A DNA stretch of 64,000 bases from Lithospermum erythrorhizon (GCA_019722365.1 JADFUC010002391.1:434001-498000), one strand, 5' to 3'. Counted from the first letter of the stretch, positions 45,559 to 57,074 are shown. Notes: a model not told the origin generated them from the sequence alone. A program made the numbers and translations.

Positions 45559-48249
45559 TCAAACAAGAAAAGCGCTACTGGGTGGATTTGGCTTCAGACC
45601 ACTTCTCACCATTTCATTGCGCAATTTGGATGCTTTGTCCAGTTCTCCAGCAATACAGAAACCATATATCATAAAGTTATAAGCTACTGCATCTGGCTTC
45701 AAACCCATTTTCAACATGGAGTCCCATAGCCTTGTGGCATTATAATGATCAGCCATCCTACAGTATTCATATATGATAGTTGAATAGCTTATGCAGTCCG
45801 CGGAGACACCATTAGTCGTCATCTCCCCTAAGGTGTCAACAGCTTTGTCTATCTGATCCACCTTGCAAAAACCCCGAATCAGAATATTGTATGTAATTGT
45901 GTTGGCAAGACACCCTTTGACCATTGTATTGTGCAGCAGCTTAGCTTTTTCCATGCACCCTTCTCTTGCTAGCTGATCAAGGAGGCAACCATATGTAATC
46001 GTGTTGGGCATCAAACCACTTGCAAGCATTTCTTTGCAGAGATGCTCCGCTTTATCAATGAAACCCGCCTTGCATAAGCCATTAATCAAAACAGTGTAAG
46101 TAACAACATTTGGGACACATTCCTCACTAATCATTGCATCCCAACAACCAAATGCTGTTTTTAGATCTCCAACTCTACAATGTGCATCTATCAAATTAGT
46201 ATATGTTACTGTATCTGGTACAAGCTCTCGATCGAGCATCTCCTTCATTACATGGAGTACTCCATCCGTATTATGCTGCTTAAGATATCCATAGATGAGT
46301 ATAGCATAGCAGACAAGATCCACCACAACTTCTTTTTCTACCATTTCACAATAAGTGCCTACTGCATCTGCTACTCTACCTTCCTTGCAGTAACTATCTA
46401 GAAGTGCAGAAAAACACATTTCATTCAACTTATGATTCTTCCCATGAAGATCATCCATAAACTTTTTAGCTTCAGTTACTCTGCCACTTGAACAGAGTCC
46501 AGCTATTAGAGGCCTGAATGTATACGTGTCAGGTAAGAGCCCCTTCTTTAGCATTTCATAGTACAACTCAAAACCTCTTGATACGTTACCACTCCTACAA
46601 TGACCTTCAATCATGACATTATATGTGAACTCATTTGGGATAATATTTAATTTTACCATTTCGTTAAACATGTTGGACGCTTCAGAAAATAGGTTCGCAC
46701 GACAGAGACCAGATATAATGGAAGTGAAGGTGTAAGTATTTGGTGCAATTCCTTTTCCTGCCATTTCATGATATAGCCTTAATGCCTCATGAACTCTCCC
46801 GTCCTTACAGTATCCATCAATTAATGATGTGTAGCTTACTACAGTTGGGCTCACTCCTTTGTAAATCATTTCACTAATCAAAGACTCTGCTGCACTCACT
46901 TTTCCTACCTTGCAGTGGCCATCGATCAGAGAATTGTAAGAGTAAACAGATGCTTTCATTCCGGCATCAGACATTTTAGCTAGAAGAATCAATGCAGCAT
47001 CCAGTTTTCCCCCTTTACAGAACACATCTATAATAATTGAAAAAGTTATTTCATTTGGATGTAATCCTATCTCCCCCATTCTAGTGAATAGCAACTCCGC
47101 TTCATCAATTTTTCCATCTTTAAATAATGAGCTTATTAGCGCGTTGTAAACAAATAAATTGGGCACCACTCCAACAATGTTTGCTTTACCCACTAATACA
47201 TAGGCATCTTGAACATCCCCTTTCCTCCTCAAACCATCTACTACTCTTGAAACAGCCTCCTTACTAGGAACAAGACCCAGCTCCAACATCTCATCCATCA
47301 TATCCCGAGCTACTTCAAACTCCTGCACTCTACACAAACCCAGAATCAATGCACAATACGTCACAACATCTCCCTTTATTCCCCTCCCAGTCATCTTATT
47401 CTTAACCTCAATCGCTTCAGAAGCTCGTGCACCTTTACAAAGACCATGAATCAACACATTATACATAACTACACCAATATCCAACCTACTCCTTTCCACC
47501 CAACTTACCATATCCTTAGCTTTATCAAAATCCTTCAACTCACAGAAACTCCTAATGACAGCCGTAATTACATACCCGTCGGGTCTAATACCATCCCCCA
47601 TCATCTCATCAAACAATTCAAGAACGACCCTATACCGCCTTATTCGAACCAATCCATTCAACAAACCACTCAAAGTCCTCACCTCAGGCCTCAAACTACA
47701 ACCTTTCATCAACTTCAAACCCAAAACACCATCCAAAACTCTCCTATTTTGCACACAACACTGAACCAACAAATCAAACCCCAAACTGTTGCAAAAATTG
47801 AATCTTTTATAGCAATCCAACAAATGATCAAAAACAAAACGTGGGTCTTTGTTACCTTCCAAAAGGGTCTGCAAAAGTGAAGAAGCTGGCCAAAAAAGAT
47901 TTGCCTGCACCAAAGAATGAATCAAGATACAAAACGAACTAGTTGAGTGACTAAAATTGTGATGCAACCCAAGAAAATTGAAGAATCTAAATGCCAATCT
48001 GGAATTTTCCAAATTTTTTAGTATGATTTGTTCAACATGATGAGGTTTGAGGTTGTTTGTAATAAAGGGGTTATTGAATGCAATTTTCCAGTTGTTATGT
48101 TGGTTGTGTACGATGTTGTTTAAGGTTGTAATGAAGTTTTGGTCGTTATTAACGTTGTTAGGATTGGGAGGAGGAGGAGGTGGTGCGGTGGAGATGGGGC
48201 GGAGATGGGGGTGGAGCAGAGGGAGAGGGTGGCGGAGGAGGAGTTTCAT
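45559..48249 (-). CDS. P-class pentatricopeptide repeat protein, organelle-targeted
   Basis: Intronless gene for an RNA-binding PPR protein that would act on organellar transcripts. The frame is open from 48312, but I prefer the Met at 48249: it starts MKLLLRHPLPLLHPHLRPIS, an arginine-rich, acid-free presequence followed by a proline run, giving 896 residues. From about residue 150 on there are roughly twenty 35-residue P-type repeats with typical starts (VTYTNLIDAHCRVGDLKTAF, YSYNSLIDGHCKVGKVSAAE, ITYNILIRGFCKVDQIDKAV), then a short tail ending PNPPSSAFLV. No E, DYW or SMR domain follows, so RNA editing is unlikely to be its own activity; stabilisation, splicing or translation are the usual roles of this class. 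Length and architecture recall Arabidopsis At5g59900, from memory only. Mitochondrion versus plastid is not decidable here. Confidence 0.93.
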   Translation of the reverse strand: MKLLLRHPLPLLHPHLRPISTAPPPPPPNPNNVNNDQNFITTLNNIVHNQHNNWKIAFNNPFITNNLKPHHVEQIILKNLENSRLAFRFFNFLGLHHNFSHSTSSFCILIHSLVQANLFWPASSLLQTLLEGNKDPRFVFDHLLDCYKRFNFCNSLGFDLLVQCCVQNRRVLDGVLGLKLMKGCSLRPEVRTLSGLLNGLVRIRRYRVVLELFDEMMGDGIRPDGYVITAVIRSFCELKDFDKAKDMVSWVERSRLDIGVVMYNVLIHGLCKGARASEAIEVKNKMTGRGIKGDVVTYCALILGLCRVQEFEVARDMMDEMLELGLVPSKEAVSRVVDGLRRKGDVQDAYVLVGKANIVGVVPNLFVYNALISSLFKDGKIDEAELLFTRMGEIGLHPNEITFSIIIDVFCKGGKLDAALILLAKMSDAGMKASVYSYNSLIDGHCKVGKVSAAESLISEMIYKGVSPTVVSYTSLIDGYCKDGRVHEALRLYHEMAGKGIAPNTYTFTSIISGLCRANLFSEASNMFNEMVKLNIIPNEFTYNVMIEGHCRSGNVSRGFELYYEMLKKGLLPDTYTFRPLIAGLCSSGRVTEAKKFMDDLHGKNHKLNEMCFSALLDSYCKEGRVADAVGTYCEMVEKEVVVDLVCYAILIYGYLKQHNTDGVLHVMKEMLDRELVPDTVTYTNLIDAHCRVGDLKTAFGCWDAMISEECVPNVVTYTVLINGLCKAGFIDKAEHLCKEMLASGLMPNTITYGCLLDQLAREGCMEKAKLLHNTMVKGCLANTITYNILIRGFCKVDQIDKAVDTLGEMTTNGVSADCISYSTIIYEYCRMADHYNATRLWDSMLKMGLKPDAVAYNFMIYGFCIAGELDKASKLRNEMVRSGLKPNPPSSAFLV

Positions 48250-48312
48250 TGGGTTGTAAGTGGTGGCGCTCAGGTGGTACTGTGGACTCAGATTTATTCT
48301 ACTTGAGTTCAA

Positions 48313-49307
48313 CTAGGTGTTGTCTAAATGGCACCTATTTTTTATTTTATTTTAACTAATTACATTTTGAGCTAATTTATGTAAATTTATTTCATTATTC
48401 TGTTTGATCAGATGAAATTAGGTCAAATTAAAATTTTAAATTAATCTTGGTGATAATAGTTTAGGTTAATTTTGAGAACATTTTAACTTATAATCATCTA
48501 TTCGGTATTTACCATTTAACTTCGATTACATAAAACTTTTAATGCTCGCTTTGACCATACAATTTAAGCCGGTATCAAAATTCTAAAGTTTCGAGAGTAT
48601 AATCTGCGTGAATCATATTTTATTTCATGGCGCGAATCTAAAGCAAAATTTATTAACTATAACTAAAAAACACAATTAACCTACATTACACCTCGATTGG
48701 GGTTAACGAATGAAAGCGAATCTAAAGCGAATGTAAGCTAAATCATTTAACCTAAATTAAACTAAAGCGAACACAAAAAAATAACCTGCATTTTGATTTA
48801 ACTTAAAATTTCACTCTGCTTCACTTCAATCAAAATGTTTCATAAACGCTATCAATTTCAAATTTAACTCACATTCATCTAAATTCATTCTAATTAAAAG
48901 ATCATAAATATATTCGAAAGTATTTTTAACGGTAAGTGGATAGATTTGATTTGCTGAAATATATACACACACCCAAATAATAGCTATTGGTGCCGAAATG
49001 ATTATTTCGCTTTCCTTATTTTAAGTTTAAGAAGCATAAAAATTATATTAAAAAACAAAATACTAGTTTCAAGACTAAAATTACTCAGATTATTTAGTGT
49101 ATATATTGGTTTCATTTAATGAACAGATAAGAAGGTTATGAGTTGGTTGTGCATCAATATTTTTTGGATCTAGTTTGTTACACGAGCTTGTAACATAACT
49201 CCCCCCCTCTCAGCTACTTTCTTACCCTAACATCAACATTCTCAATTCCTCGTACATAGATTCCAAAGGTTTATTACATTCTTATTTTTAAGATTTATTC
49301 AACAAAG
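48313..49307. other. Divergent promoter region of PPR (-) and ALY (+)
   Basis: About 1 kb of AT-rich sequence between two divergently transcribed genes, with repeated GCGAA motifs near 48,660-48,780. I see no clear TATA box for either gene. Confidence 0.45.
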
Positions 49308-51711
49308 ATGTCAGGAGCAGCACTAGACATGTCATTAGATGACCTCATCAAGCAAAACAAGAAACCCTCCGCCGCCGCCCGCGGCCGTGGTAGATCCGGT
49401 GGTTCTGGTCCAGCTCGCCGCTTCCCCAACCGCGCCGCCACTCGTCCTGCTCCTTACTCCACCATGGTCACATCCACCCCCCCCCCCCTCTATATATGCA
49501 TTTATTATTCCATTTGTTTCAAAAAGATTGTCCACCTTTGAATTTTGAGCTGAAATAGATTTTGGATTTTTGTATATGTTGCATAATATTTGGTGAACAT
49601 AAATTAAAAGATGGTATTCTTCAAAAAGATTGTTCAGTTTTGAATTTTGAGCTGAAATGGATTTTGGATTTCGGAGTTTGTATACGTTGTATAATATTTG
49701 TGAACATAAATTAAAAGATGGTTCAAAAAGATTGTGTAGTTTTGAATTTTGATTGTTGATTTTTAATTTTTGAGCTGAAATGTTATTGTATGTTGTATAT
49801 TTTCTGTGAAATAAATATCAAAAGATTATTTTTTCGACCTGTTTAGAATTAGGACAATGGATTTGAAGTTTGAATCTAGTATGTTTGTATATATTGTAAT
49901 TTGGTATAAAAATTCAAAAGATGGTATTTTTCTACATGTTTACTACTCCCTCTGTACCAATATAATTGGTTGTTTAGAAATGTTTGTGTATATGTTGTAT
50001 AATATTTGGTGAAGAAATGTCAAAAGATGGTATTTTTCAACATGTTTAGTGTTAACATGATAATTTTGAATGTTTGGACTCAAGTATGTATATTTTGTAT
50101 AATATTCAGTTGAAATATATCAAAAGATGGTATTTTTTAACATGTTTACTATTAACATGATTATTTTGAAAGTTTGAATCTAGTATTTTTGTGCATATTG
50201 TGTAATGTTTGGTTAAAATATATCAAATGAGGGTATTTTTTACCATGTTTGCTATTAACATGATAAATGTTATTGAAATTGAGGGTATCTGTATCAGTTA
50301 AGAAGGCGAAATTTGTTAATTTTATGTTGAAAATCAAATCCGACAATTTTTTTTTGGCAGCACGACATGTTTGATTGTTGTGCAATTGATTGTGAGTAGG
50401 GAATTGATTGTTGTGCAATTGGTTTCTGTTTAGGTGCCAGAATCTACTTGGCAGCACGACATGTTTGGGGCGGAGGGATATTCAGGTCCAGCAGCTGGGG
50501 GAGGAGCTGGTTCCATAGAAACAGGAACAAAGTTGTACATCTCAAATCTTGATTATGGTGTTTCTAATCAAGATGTAAAGGTAAAGTTTAAAGTAGTGAT
50601 AAAGATTTCATTTTTATTAACTCATGTGGTACTTTACTGTAGTAGGTATATCATATGAGTATCTTTGGATTTGGATGGAATCCATGTCTAGGTCTTCTAT
50701 TGTTTGTAGCTGTCATTCTCAGACTTATTATACATTTGTACAATTAAAATTATTCATTAGTGTCATACTTTTGCCTGCCTTTTAATACACATGAATAATT
50801 TGAGCCATTGCATTTATTTTCAAATAGGTTCTTTAGGAAATAATTCAGATAGTACTTCTTACCTGTGGAATAACTGTAAGGGTTTCCCTTCATCTGCAAA
50901 ACAGGCCATTTAGTTTCTCTTATTAATAAGAAACATCATTCTTTCAATGCAGGAACTCTTCTCTGAAGTTGGCGATTTGAAACGATGTGCAGTTCATTAT
51001 GATAGAAGTGGGAGATCCAAGGTATTTATTATCTTTGGAATTCTATGGTTTTTGGGGCAATTCCTTCTGCACGGCTCTGGTTTAGAAAAAAAAAACACTT
51101 TTTCCTCTAGGGAACAGCCGAAGTTGTCTTCTCGCGTCGTCCAGATGCGGTTGCAGCTGTGAAGAGGTATAACAATGTGCAACTTGATGGGAAGCCAATG
51201 AAAATAGATATTGTTGGAACCAATATATCAACTCCAGTTGCTGGAGGTCCTGTAAACGGATCCTTTGGGAATGCCAATGGGATGTTCCAGAGAAGGTATA
51301 TATTGCCAAGTTGCATCGTCATTTTAATGCTTTCTGTTTTACATATATTACATATAATTGGATCTCTCAAAATCTGTAAACTTTTTCTCATTTCAAGTCT
51401 TGACTTGCCTATAGGCCTGCACCATACAAGATATGCCTCTTTTGTGTTTAGTTGATTAAATAATTTGCTGGTGCATGTTTTTTGACTGATGCAATAAATG
51501 AAATTTGGTCATTACTGTTTATATATAAATGTACAGTCTACAAGGGAGAGGAGGTCGTTTTGGAAGGTCACGTGGTGGTGGTGGGCGAGGCCGAGGATTT
51601 GGAAGGGGAGCAGGTCGTGGACGAGGAAGAGGGCGTGATGAGAAGGTATCTGCAGAAGACCTTGATGCCGATTTAGAGAAGTATCACTCAACAGCAATGG
51701 AGACCAACTAA
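49308..51711 (+). CDS. ALY: mRNA export adaptor ALY/REF (THO complex subunit 4)
   Basis: Nuclear adaptor that couples transcription and splicing to mRNA export by linking the TREX helicase UAP56 to mRNA. Exons 49308-49466, 50434-50580, 50953-51021, 51111-51295 and 51537-51711 join in phase to 244 residues. Domains in order: N-terminal UAP56-binding motif [15 protein letters not shown]; an RG-rich and Ala/Pro segment; linker [14 protein letters not shown]; one RRM (about 86-160) with RNP2-like [10 protein letters not shown] and RNP1-like [10 protein letters not shown]; Gly-rich linker; RGG box ([20 protein letters not shown]); and C-terminal helix [14 protein letters not shown], the second UAP56-binding motif. 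All expected parts are present and the gene looks functional. Intron 1 holds a tandem array. Confidence 0.96.
49510..50270 (+). repeat. Tandem array of ~100-bp units in ALY intron 1
   Basis: The landmark AAAAGATGG(TATTTTT) or a close variant occurs at 49606, 49713, 49820, 49916, 50022, 50122 and 50225, spacing 96-107 bp. Units also share TGTATATGTTGTATAATATT, GGTGAA and TTTTGAA. The first three carry a TTCAAAAAGATTGT motif, the terminal sequence of the MITE family seen at 15484 and 43228, so the array probably grew out of a MITE. Confidence 0.8.
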
Positions 51712-51971
51712 TGGACCTCTCTAGAGTTCGTTGGTTGATTCAGGAAACACTTATGTTTCTTTATGGCCAATGATGCAACAGTAACGAGTTATTTATGTAA
51801 TTCTAGCTACATTGTTCTTTTGCTGTGCTTAGAACAATATTCACTGCTTCAAATTATTGTCCTAGGTTCTTTCTTGCTTATGGAAGCATTAAGTTTGAAG
51901 ATTGAATGTGAAAACAAAATGTATTTGTTTAAGTTATTGGATTAGATTCATTGTATTTTTGTTATTACACA
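51712..51971. other. Shared tail-to-tail 3' region
   Basis: Only 260 bp separate the stop of ALY (+) from the stop of the next gene (-). Both 3' UTRs must fit here or overlap. Confidence 0.6.
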
Positions 51972-54782
51972 CTATTTTGTTCCAGCTAAACAAATAGGAG
52001 TACTTATAATGTACATACAAAAGTTACAACATAGTTTTGTATCAACCAAAAAACCACAAATCCTGCAATACAACTCTGATCGTTTGGTCAGTTTCCCCCA
52101 ACTAGAAAACACCAACTGCAACAAAGAATAGAATACAGCTTGTATGCAAGATTCTACAAAGTGCCAACAAGAGGAAGGCCAATACCATGGATATAATAAC
52201 CTGAAGAAGAGGCTTATTGCATGCCGAGGATACCGCCCCACCTGAAATGTTAAGAAATTACATGATGATTCATGAATTCTTTTAGAGCTACAATTTTCGG
52301 TATTGTCAGATCCATGCAGTGATGTAGCCATTCAAACGGAAAAACGAATCGAAATTGGAATGAACAAACAGTCAGCAGATGATTATATTAAAAGATTTGT
52401 GCAGAAGACATAGAACACATTCCTTAGTTTGATTGAAACTCATGAAGAAGGGGGGCAAGGGAATAAGTTACTCACTGGAAAAAGTAAGTTCAATGCATCC
52501 CATGCTGCATGGCGGACTGCTCTTGTAGGGTACATTGGACCTCCTGGTGATGTAAAGCTGTATAAACAAGTCTTGAGTCTTGTCCTAGTAGCCATTCTAA
52601 GTTCCAAACCTGCAATCTCACATATTAGTACAGTCCATATTTCTCAAATATCACAATACAAGTAGCAGGAAGCATTACTCTGGAGGATTCTGAGCTGTGA
52701 AAGATAATGCAGTAGTACTGGCTCCACCTTCAATTTTTGAAGCTGAAATTTTTTTTTAAGCGAAAAACCGATTTCATTACCAACAGACGAAGAATGTCAT
52801 TTGTCAAATTATAGAGAAATGTGTATAGGATAATACCTGATCAGTAATCTCGGTGACAAAAATATCTGCAGGACTACCAATCAAGAAAGGATTGGGAAAT
52901 TCAGGAAATTGCTTCAAGAGATATTCAAGCTTGTCAACTGTATAAATGTACAAATGTAGTAATGAGAAACACAGAGATTAGTTGAAGAAGATAGGATTAA
53001 CATGTTAAATAAAATAAATCACCTTGATTATACAACGGCAAGAATCTAGAAAGGAGGAGAAATAAATCTCGTTGGGCCTGAAACACAATAAAGCGCAGCT
53101 CAGTATTAACCCCGGAAGAAATTATGATTAGATGGTGGCCACAAGATGTAGCCATGCTTGCAGGAAGATTGAAGAGTTAAAACAATTTATGTCATCACAC
53201 AAATTAGATATCAATTAAAAGATACATTCTGTGCTTTCAAGGGAGGGAGGCATCAGTCAATTCAGATCTTGATCAAAACCTATTGTAACTCAGAATGATG
53301 GTTATTTTTAAGTCAAGTGAACGCCTATGCTTTGCAGGTAGATAGAGGCATCAGAATGTTAAATACCACACCTGCTGCGGAATCTCCTTCAACCGCTCAG
53401 GGACAAGGGCAACTTCATCAAAGAAATACTGGAAACATTCAACAAGGAATTAGAAATCTATGACATGTTTCGAGTCTCAACCTTGACAAATCCAGATATA
53501 AGGGGAGATATTGAAGCAAAGAATTCTCACCCGAAAGACACTCTGAAAATGCCTTGCATTAGTTTGGATGTCAATCCTACAGAAGGAAGGATAATTAAGT
53601 TCTATGAAAAGAAGTAATGTTCTTACATCTTCTCTGTTTTGACTTAAACGAAGAATTATGTTATGTGAAGGGGCTAAACCAAGCAAGGTCGCTCATAAAG
53701 TATCTAGCTCAATTTTTTTTACTAAGTCACATGTATCAGTTGGAGATCATACCAGAACACGTTTGTAGCACCTTGAACCAGAACTGATGAATACCTAAGT
53801 AGGACCTCTGTATGATCAAGTTGAAACTCGAATAGCTACAGTTTAATAAAACACATATTAAGGGCACATATTGTAGTCTTAAAACAAAACATATAGAATC
53901 TAAAAACCACAAAGGCATAATCTAGCACACCTTTGAGATCTGGAGCAAATGAATACGTAAAAACTGCAATTTCCGCCTAAAATTTCAAGCAAGAAGGAGG
54001 TAAAGAACAACACACTAAAAGTTTCTTACCCACTTGTGAAACAAAAGCGAAAAGATATTTGACACAAATGACTGGCTCCAAAGTTGAACAATCAAATCAA
54101 GGATTCTCTTCCCATTTTCAGGATTGGTTACAAGATGATCAGCCAAAACATCATAGAAGCATGTAGTGACCTCAGCTATCCACAGCATTGGAAATTACAT
54201 TATCCCTATTGAGAATTATATCTGCTTCAATTCAATTGCCGGATATGAGAAAAACAGCCAAATAATAATAACATACAAACAGCTCATCTGTTACAAATTG
54301 TTAAGTATCTATTTCTTGCTCAATGAAATACAGGACAATGAAAAAGCTCTATCTGGCATTTCTTTAACAAATTTCAACAACACGTCCCAATGCCTCTAAA
54401 AATGTTCCCGCCTAAGAAAACAATCAATGAACCCAATCATTACATATTCGTTTTCACTCCATCTATAACTTCATTTCTTCATGTTCAGGGACATTCTACT
54501 ACTTAAGTACTTAATATCATGTGATCATATTTCAGTTAATGTCCTAAAATCATCTATGTCTAAAAAAGCAATTGCACTCATAGAATACTATCAATAAACA
54601 TTTAACATATTTATCGTGATTCTAAATCTTATTCAAAATAAATTAATACGAGTGCAAAACAAGTAGACCAATGTACCTTTTGCACGATCATCAACTTCTA
54701 AAGCAATATCAGCAAACAACTCCTGTAATAAGTTACGCCTCTGCGACGGAGAAGCTAAGGAATACAGTTGAACAGTTGACAT
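51972..54782 (-). CDS. Conserved plant protein of unknown function, ten exons
   Basis: Exons in reading order: 54677-54782, 54030-54175, 53753-53835, 53531-53576, 53372-53428, 53023-53077, 52837-52937, 52679-52742, 52476-52609, 51972-52241. All are GT-AG and in phase, giving 353 residues from MSTVQLYSLASPSQRRNLLQ to LAGTK. The first two thirds are helical and read like an ARM/HEAT-type scaffold (QSFVSNIFSLLFHKW, YFFDEVALVPERLKEIPQQ, VDKLEYLLKQFPEFPNPFLI). Near the end comes a hydrophobic, Trp-rich block (HAISLFFRLLYPWYWPSSCW) that may be membrane-associated. I do not know a function. The start is uncertain: a plausible upstream coding block, with residues SQNPPSLAYLKALSQESKRS, lies at 54,947-55,045 on the same strand but cannot be joined in phase with a GT-AG intron. 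The frame upstream of the chosen Met meets a stop. Its 5' exon is also present as a relic at 57,317-57,900. Confidence 0.7.
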
Positions 54783-55571
54783 TTTCAATGCCCATAATTA
54801 ACAAACTTCGTAACGTTTGATATATTTTTCAACAAATACTATACAACGTTTATAAAATTACTGCTAATGTAATAATTTAAGGTGACATGAACATAGAAGT
54901 ATGAATATATGTATATAGGAATATATAATAGATAGGAAGATACACGTTGAAGCTTCTTTTCGATTCTTGTGAGAGAGCTTTGAGATACGCTAAGCTTGGA
55001 GGATTTTGTGATGCTTGCTGCATATTTCTCATTTCATTCGATAGCTTCTTCGATATTACATAATACATATTTACATGTTAAAATATTATACATTATTGAT
55101 TAATTATCTAAATAAAACCAATACAGAATAGTAATTATTAAATGCATATGATACAATTAAGTATTCATAAGCATAAATGGGACTCTAAAAGGTGTAGAAG
55201 ATCTCAAACACATTTGTATCACATGCATATTTTTTGTTAATTGGTTTTTTCCTGTCATGTGACAGTTGCACACATGTTAAAAATTTATTTTCGAAATAAG
55301 AAATATAATATTAAGAATAAGTAAGAAAAAAAAGCTAACAAATATTTTAGATAAAAATGTGTGATTGGTAAACCAAATTTAAGGAGCTTAATAAGGAAAA
55401 GAGTCCATTTGGAGAAAGAATCGGAGTATGCTTGGTCAATTAAGTTGCAGAAGAAGAGCTAGAGAGGTGGACAAAATGGTGAGTTTATTCAACCATGATC
55501 ATCATTATATATGTCAATCTATATATTAATGCATGCAAACTTAGATAGTGTAGCTCTTTTACTTAAGAAAA
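54783..55571. other. Spacer, with a possible upstream exon (-)
   Basis: On the minus strand 54,947-55,068 encodes MYYVISKKLSNEMRNMQQAS and then QNPPSLAYLKALSQESKRSF, ending at a GTGTATC donor-like site. This composition looks protein-coding and it lies just upstream of the unknown gene. The rest is AT-rich and includes the presumed BBE promoter. Confidence 0.45.
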
Positions 55572-57074
55572 ATGAACTTTCTTTATTTTGTTGTATTTCT
55601 CTGCTTATGTTCTTTTTCAATTGGTGCAAAAGATAATACATACAATGGTTTTGTTCAATGTCTTATAGCCAATAAAATTCCAAATTCTGAAATACAGAAA
55701 TTGGTTTTTACTCCAACTAGCAAATCATTCACACCTGTCTTACAATCCTATATTAGAAACAGAAGGTTCAACCTTTCCACAACTCCAAAACCAAACATCA
55801 TTATCACCCCCTTGCAAGAATTCCATGTCCAGGCTGTTGTAATATGTTCCAAGAAGTTGGGGATGCAGCTTAAAATCCGGAGTGGCGGGCATGACTACGA
55901 GGGGCTATCATATGTTACAAAAAATGGTCCGTTTAGTCTTCTTGACATGTCGAATCTCAGGGCGATTGATGTTAGCATCCCTGATGAAACCGCCTGGGTG
56001 CAATCGGGGGCGTTACTTGGCGAACTTTATTACAGGATTTGGGAGAAGAGTAAAGTCCATGCTTACCCTGGTGGAGTGTGCTCGCTAGTGGGCGTTGGAG
56101 GACATATTGCTGGCGCAGGTTATGGCAATTTGTTGCGTAAATATGGACTAACTATTGACAATCTCATTGATGCCAAGATTGTTGATGTACAAGGTAGACT
56201 TTTGGATCGAAAGGCGATGGGGGAGGATCTTTTCTGGGCAATCAGGGGTGGTGGTGGTGCCAGTTTCGGTGTCATTGTTTCCTACAGGATTCAGCTTGTT
56301 CGAGTTCCACCCGTGGTGTCAACTTTTCAAGTGGAGAAAACGGTGGCTCAGAATGCTACGGATCTTCTTTTCCGGTGGCAATCTATTGCCCTCAAGATTG
56401 ATCCCAATCTCTTTATCAGGGTTCTGGTGCAACCAAATAGTGAAACAGATGCTGCTACTAAAGTAACACAGAAGTCTGTTAAAGTATCATTCATTGCTGA
56501 GTACCTTGGAACTGCTGACTCATTAGAAACTTTGATGGATAAGGAATTCCCTCAATTGGGGCTCAAAAAACAGGATTGTCGCGAGAGTAGTTGGATTGAT
56601 TCGGTTCTTTTTTGGGATAATTTCGATAACAAGACAAAACCAGAAATTCTTCTGGACAGGCAGCACAACACATATAACTACTTGAAACGAAAATCGGACT
56701 ATATACAGACGCCTATCCCAGTAGAAGGATTGACATCGTTGTTTAAAAAGATGAGCGAGTTACAGAAGGTGGGGCTGGTTTTCAACCAATTAGGCGGGAA
56801 AATGGACGAAATTGCCAGCACTGCGACAGCTTTCCCTCATCGTGCCGGGAATATCTTCATGATTCAGTACTCAATGAATTGGGATGAAGATGGGGCTGAA
56901 ATCGCCAACATTGGACTAACCAAGCAACTATTCGAATTAATGACCCCTTATGTGTCGAAAAATCCTAGACAAGCATTCCTCAATTATAGAGATGTTGATA
57001 TTGGAATAAACGACCATAGTCCTTTCATGTCCAGAAATGATCAGAGCATCCCTACTGCTCCAAAGGGTCCATAG
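55572..57074 (+). CDS. Berberine-bridge-enzyme-like FAD oxidase, C-terminus shortened
   Basis: Secreted flavoprotein of the BBE-like family, whose members oxidise oligosaccharides, alcohols or alkaloids. Intronless, 500 residues. A signal peptide (MNFLYFVVFLCLCSFSIGA) is followed by the FAD-binding domain. Both residues for bicovalent flavin attachment are visible: His107 in RSGGHDYEG and Cys170 in PGGVCSLVGVGGH. Other family words are present: KYGLTIDNLIDAKIVDVQGR, MGEDLFWAIRGGGGASFGV, and the substrate domain up to AFLNYRDVDIGIND. After that the family normally has about 45 residues ending in a DPxNFFRNEQSIP motif. Here the text jumps from NDHSP to FMSRNDQSIPTAPKGP, an apparent in-frame deletion of that stretch. 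The lost part normally packs against FAD, so activity is doubtful. A decayed copy lies at 58,419-59,035. Confidence 0.85.
   Translation: MNFLYFVVFLCLCSFSIGAKDNTYNGFVQCLIANKIPNSEIQKLVFTPTSKSFTPVLQSYIRNRRFNLSTTPKPNIIITPLQEFHVQAVVICSKKLGMQLKIRSGGHDYEGLSYVTKNGPFSLLDMSNLRAIDVSIPDETAWVQSGALLGELYYRIWEKSKVHAYPGGVCSLVGVGGHIAGAGYGNLLRKYGLTIDNLIDAKIVDVQGRLLDRKAMGEDLFWAIRGGGGASFGVIVSYRIQLVRVPPVVSTFQVEKTVAQNATDLLFRWQSIALKIDPNLFIRVLVQPNSETDAATKVTQKSVKVSFIAEYLGTADSLETLMDKEFPQLGLKKQDCRESSWIDSVLFWDNFDNKTKPEILLDRQHNTYNYLKRKSDYIQTPIPVEGLTSLFKKMSELQKVGLVFNQLGGKMDEIASTATAFPHRAGNIFMIQYSMNWDEDGAEIANIGLTKQLFELMTPYVSKNPRQAFLNYRDVDIGINDHSPFMSRNDQSIPTAPKGP

Noticed and set aside
47446..47880. 144-codon plus-strand frame
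   Set aside because: Antisense shadow of the PPR gene.
45559..48312. PPR start at 48312 instead of 48249
   Set aside because: The upstream 21 residues (MNSSRINLSPQYHLSATTYN...) look less like a targeting signal than MKLLLRHPLPLL; the longer form cannot be excluded.
53931..53970. Extra exon (FLRIHLLQISK) in the unknown gene
   Set aside because: It can be spliced in phase, but the flanking exons already join in phase without it and give the smoother reading HKWLFEFQLDH; kept as intron.
54355..54415. Possible exon (AGTFLEALGRVVEIC) in the first intron of the unknown gene
   Set aside because: Runs into a stop and does not fit the phase between exons 1 and 2; also present in the decayed copy.
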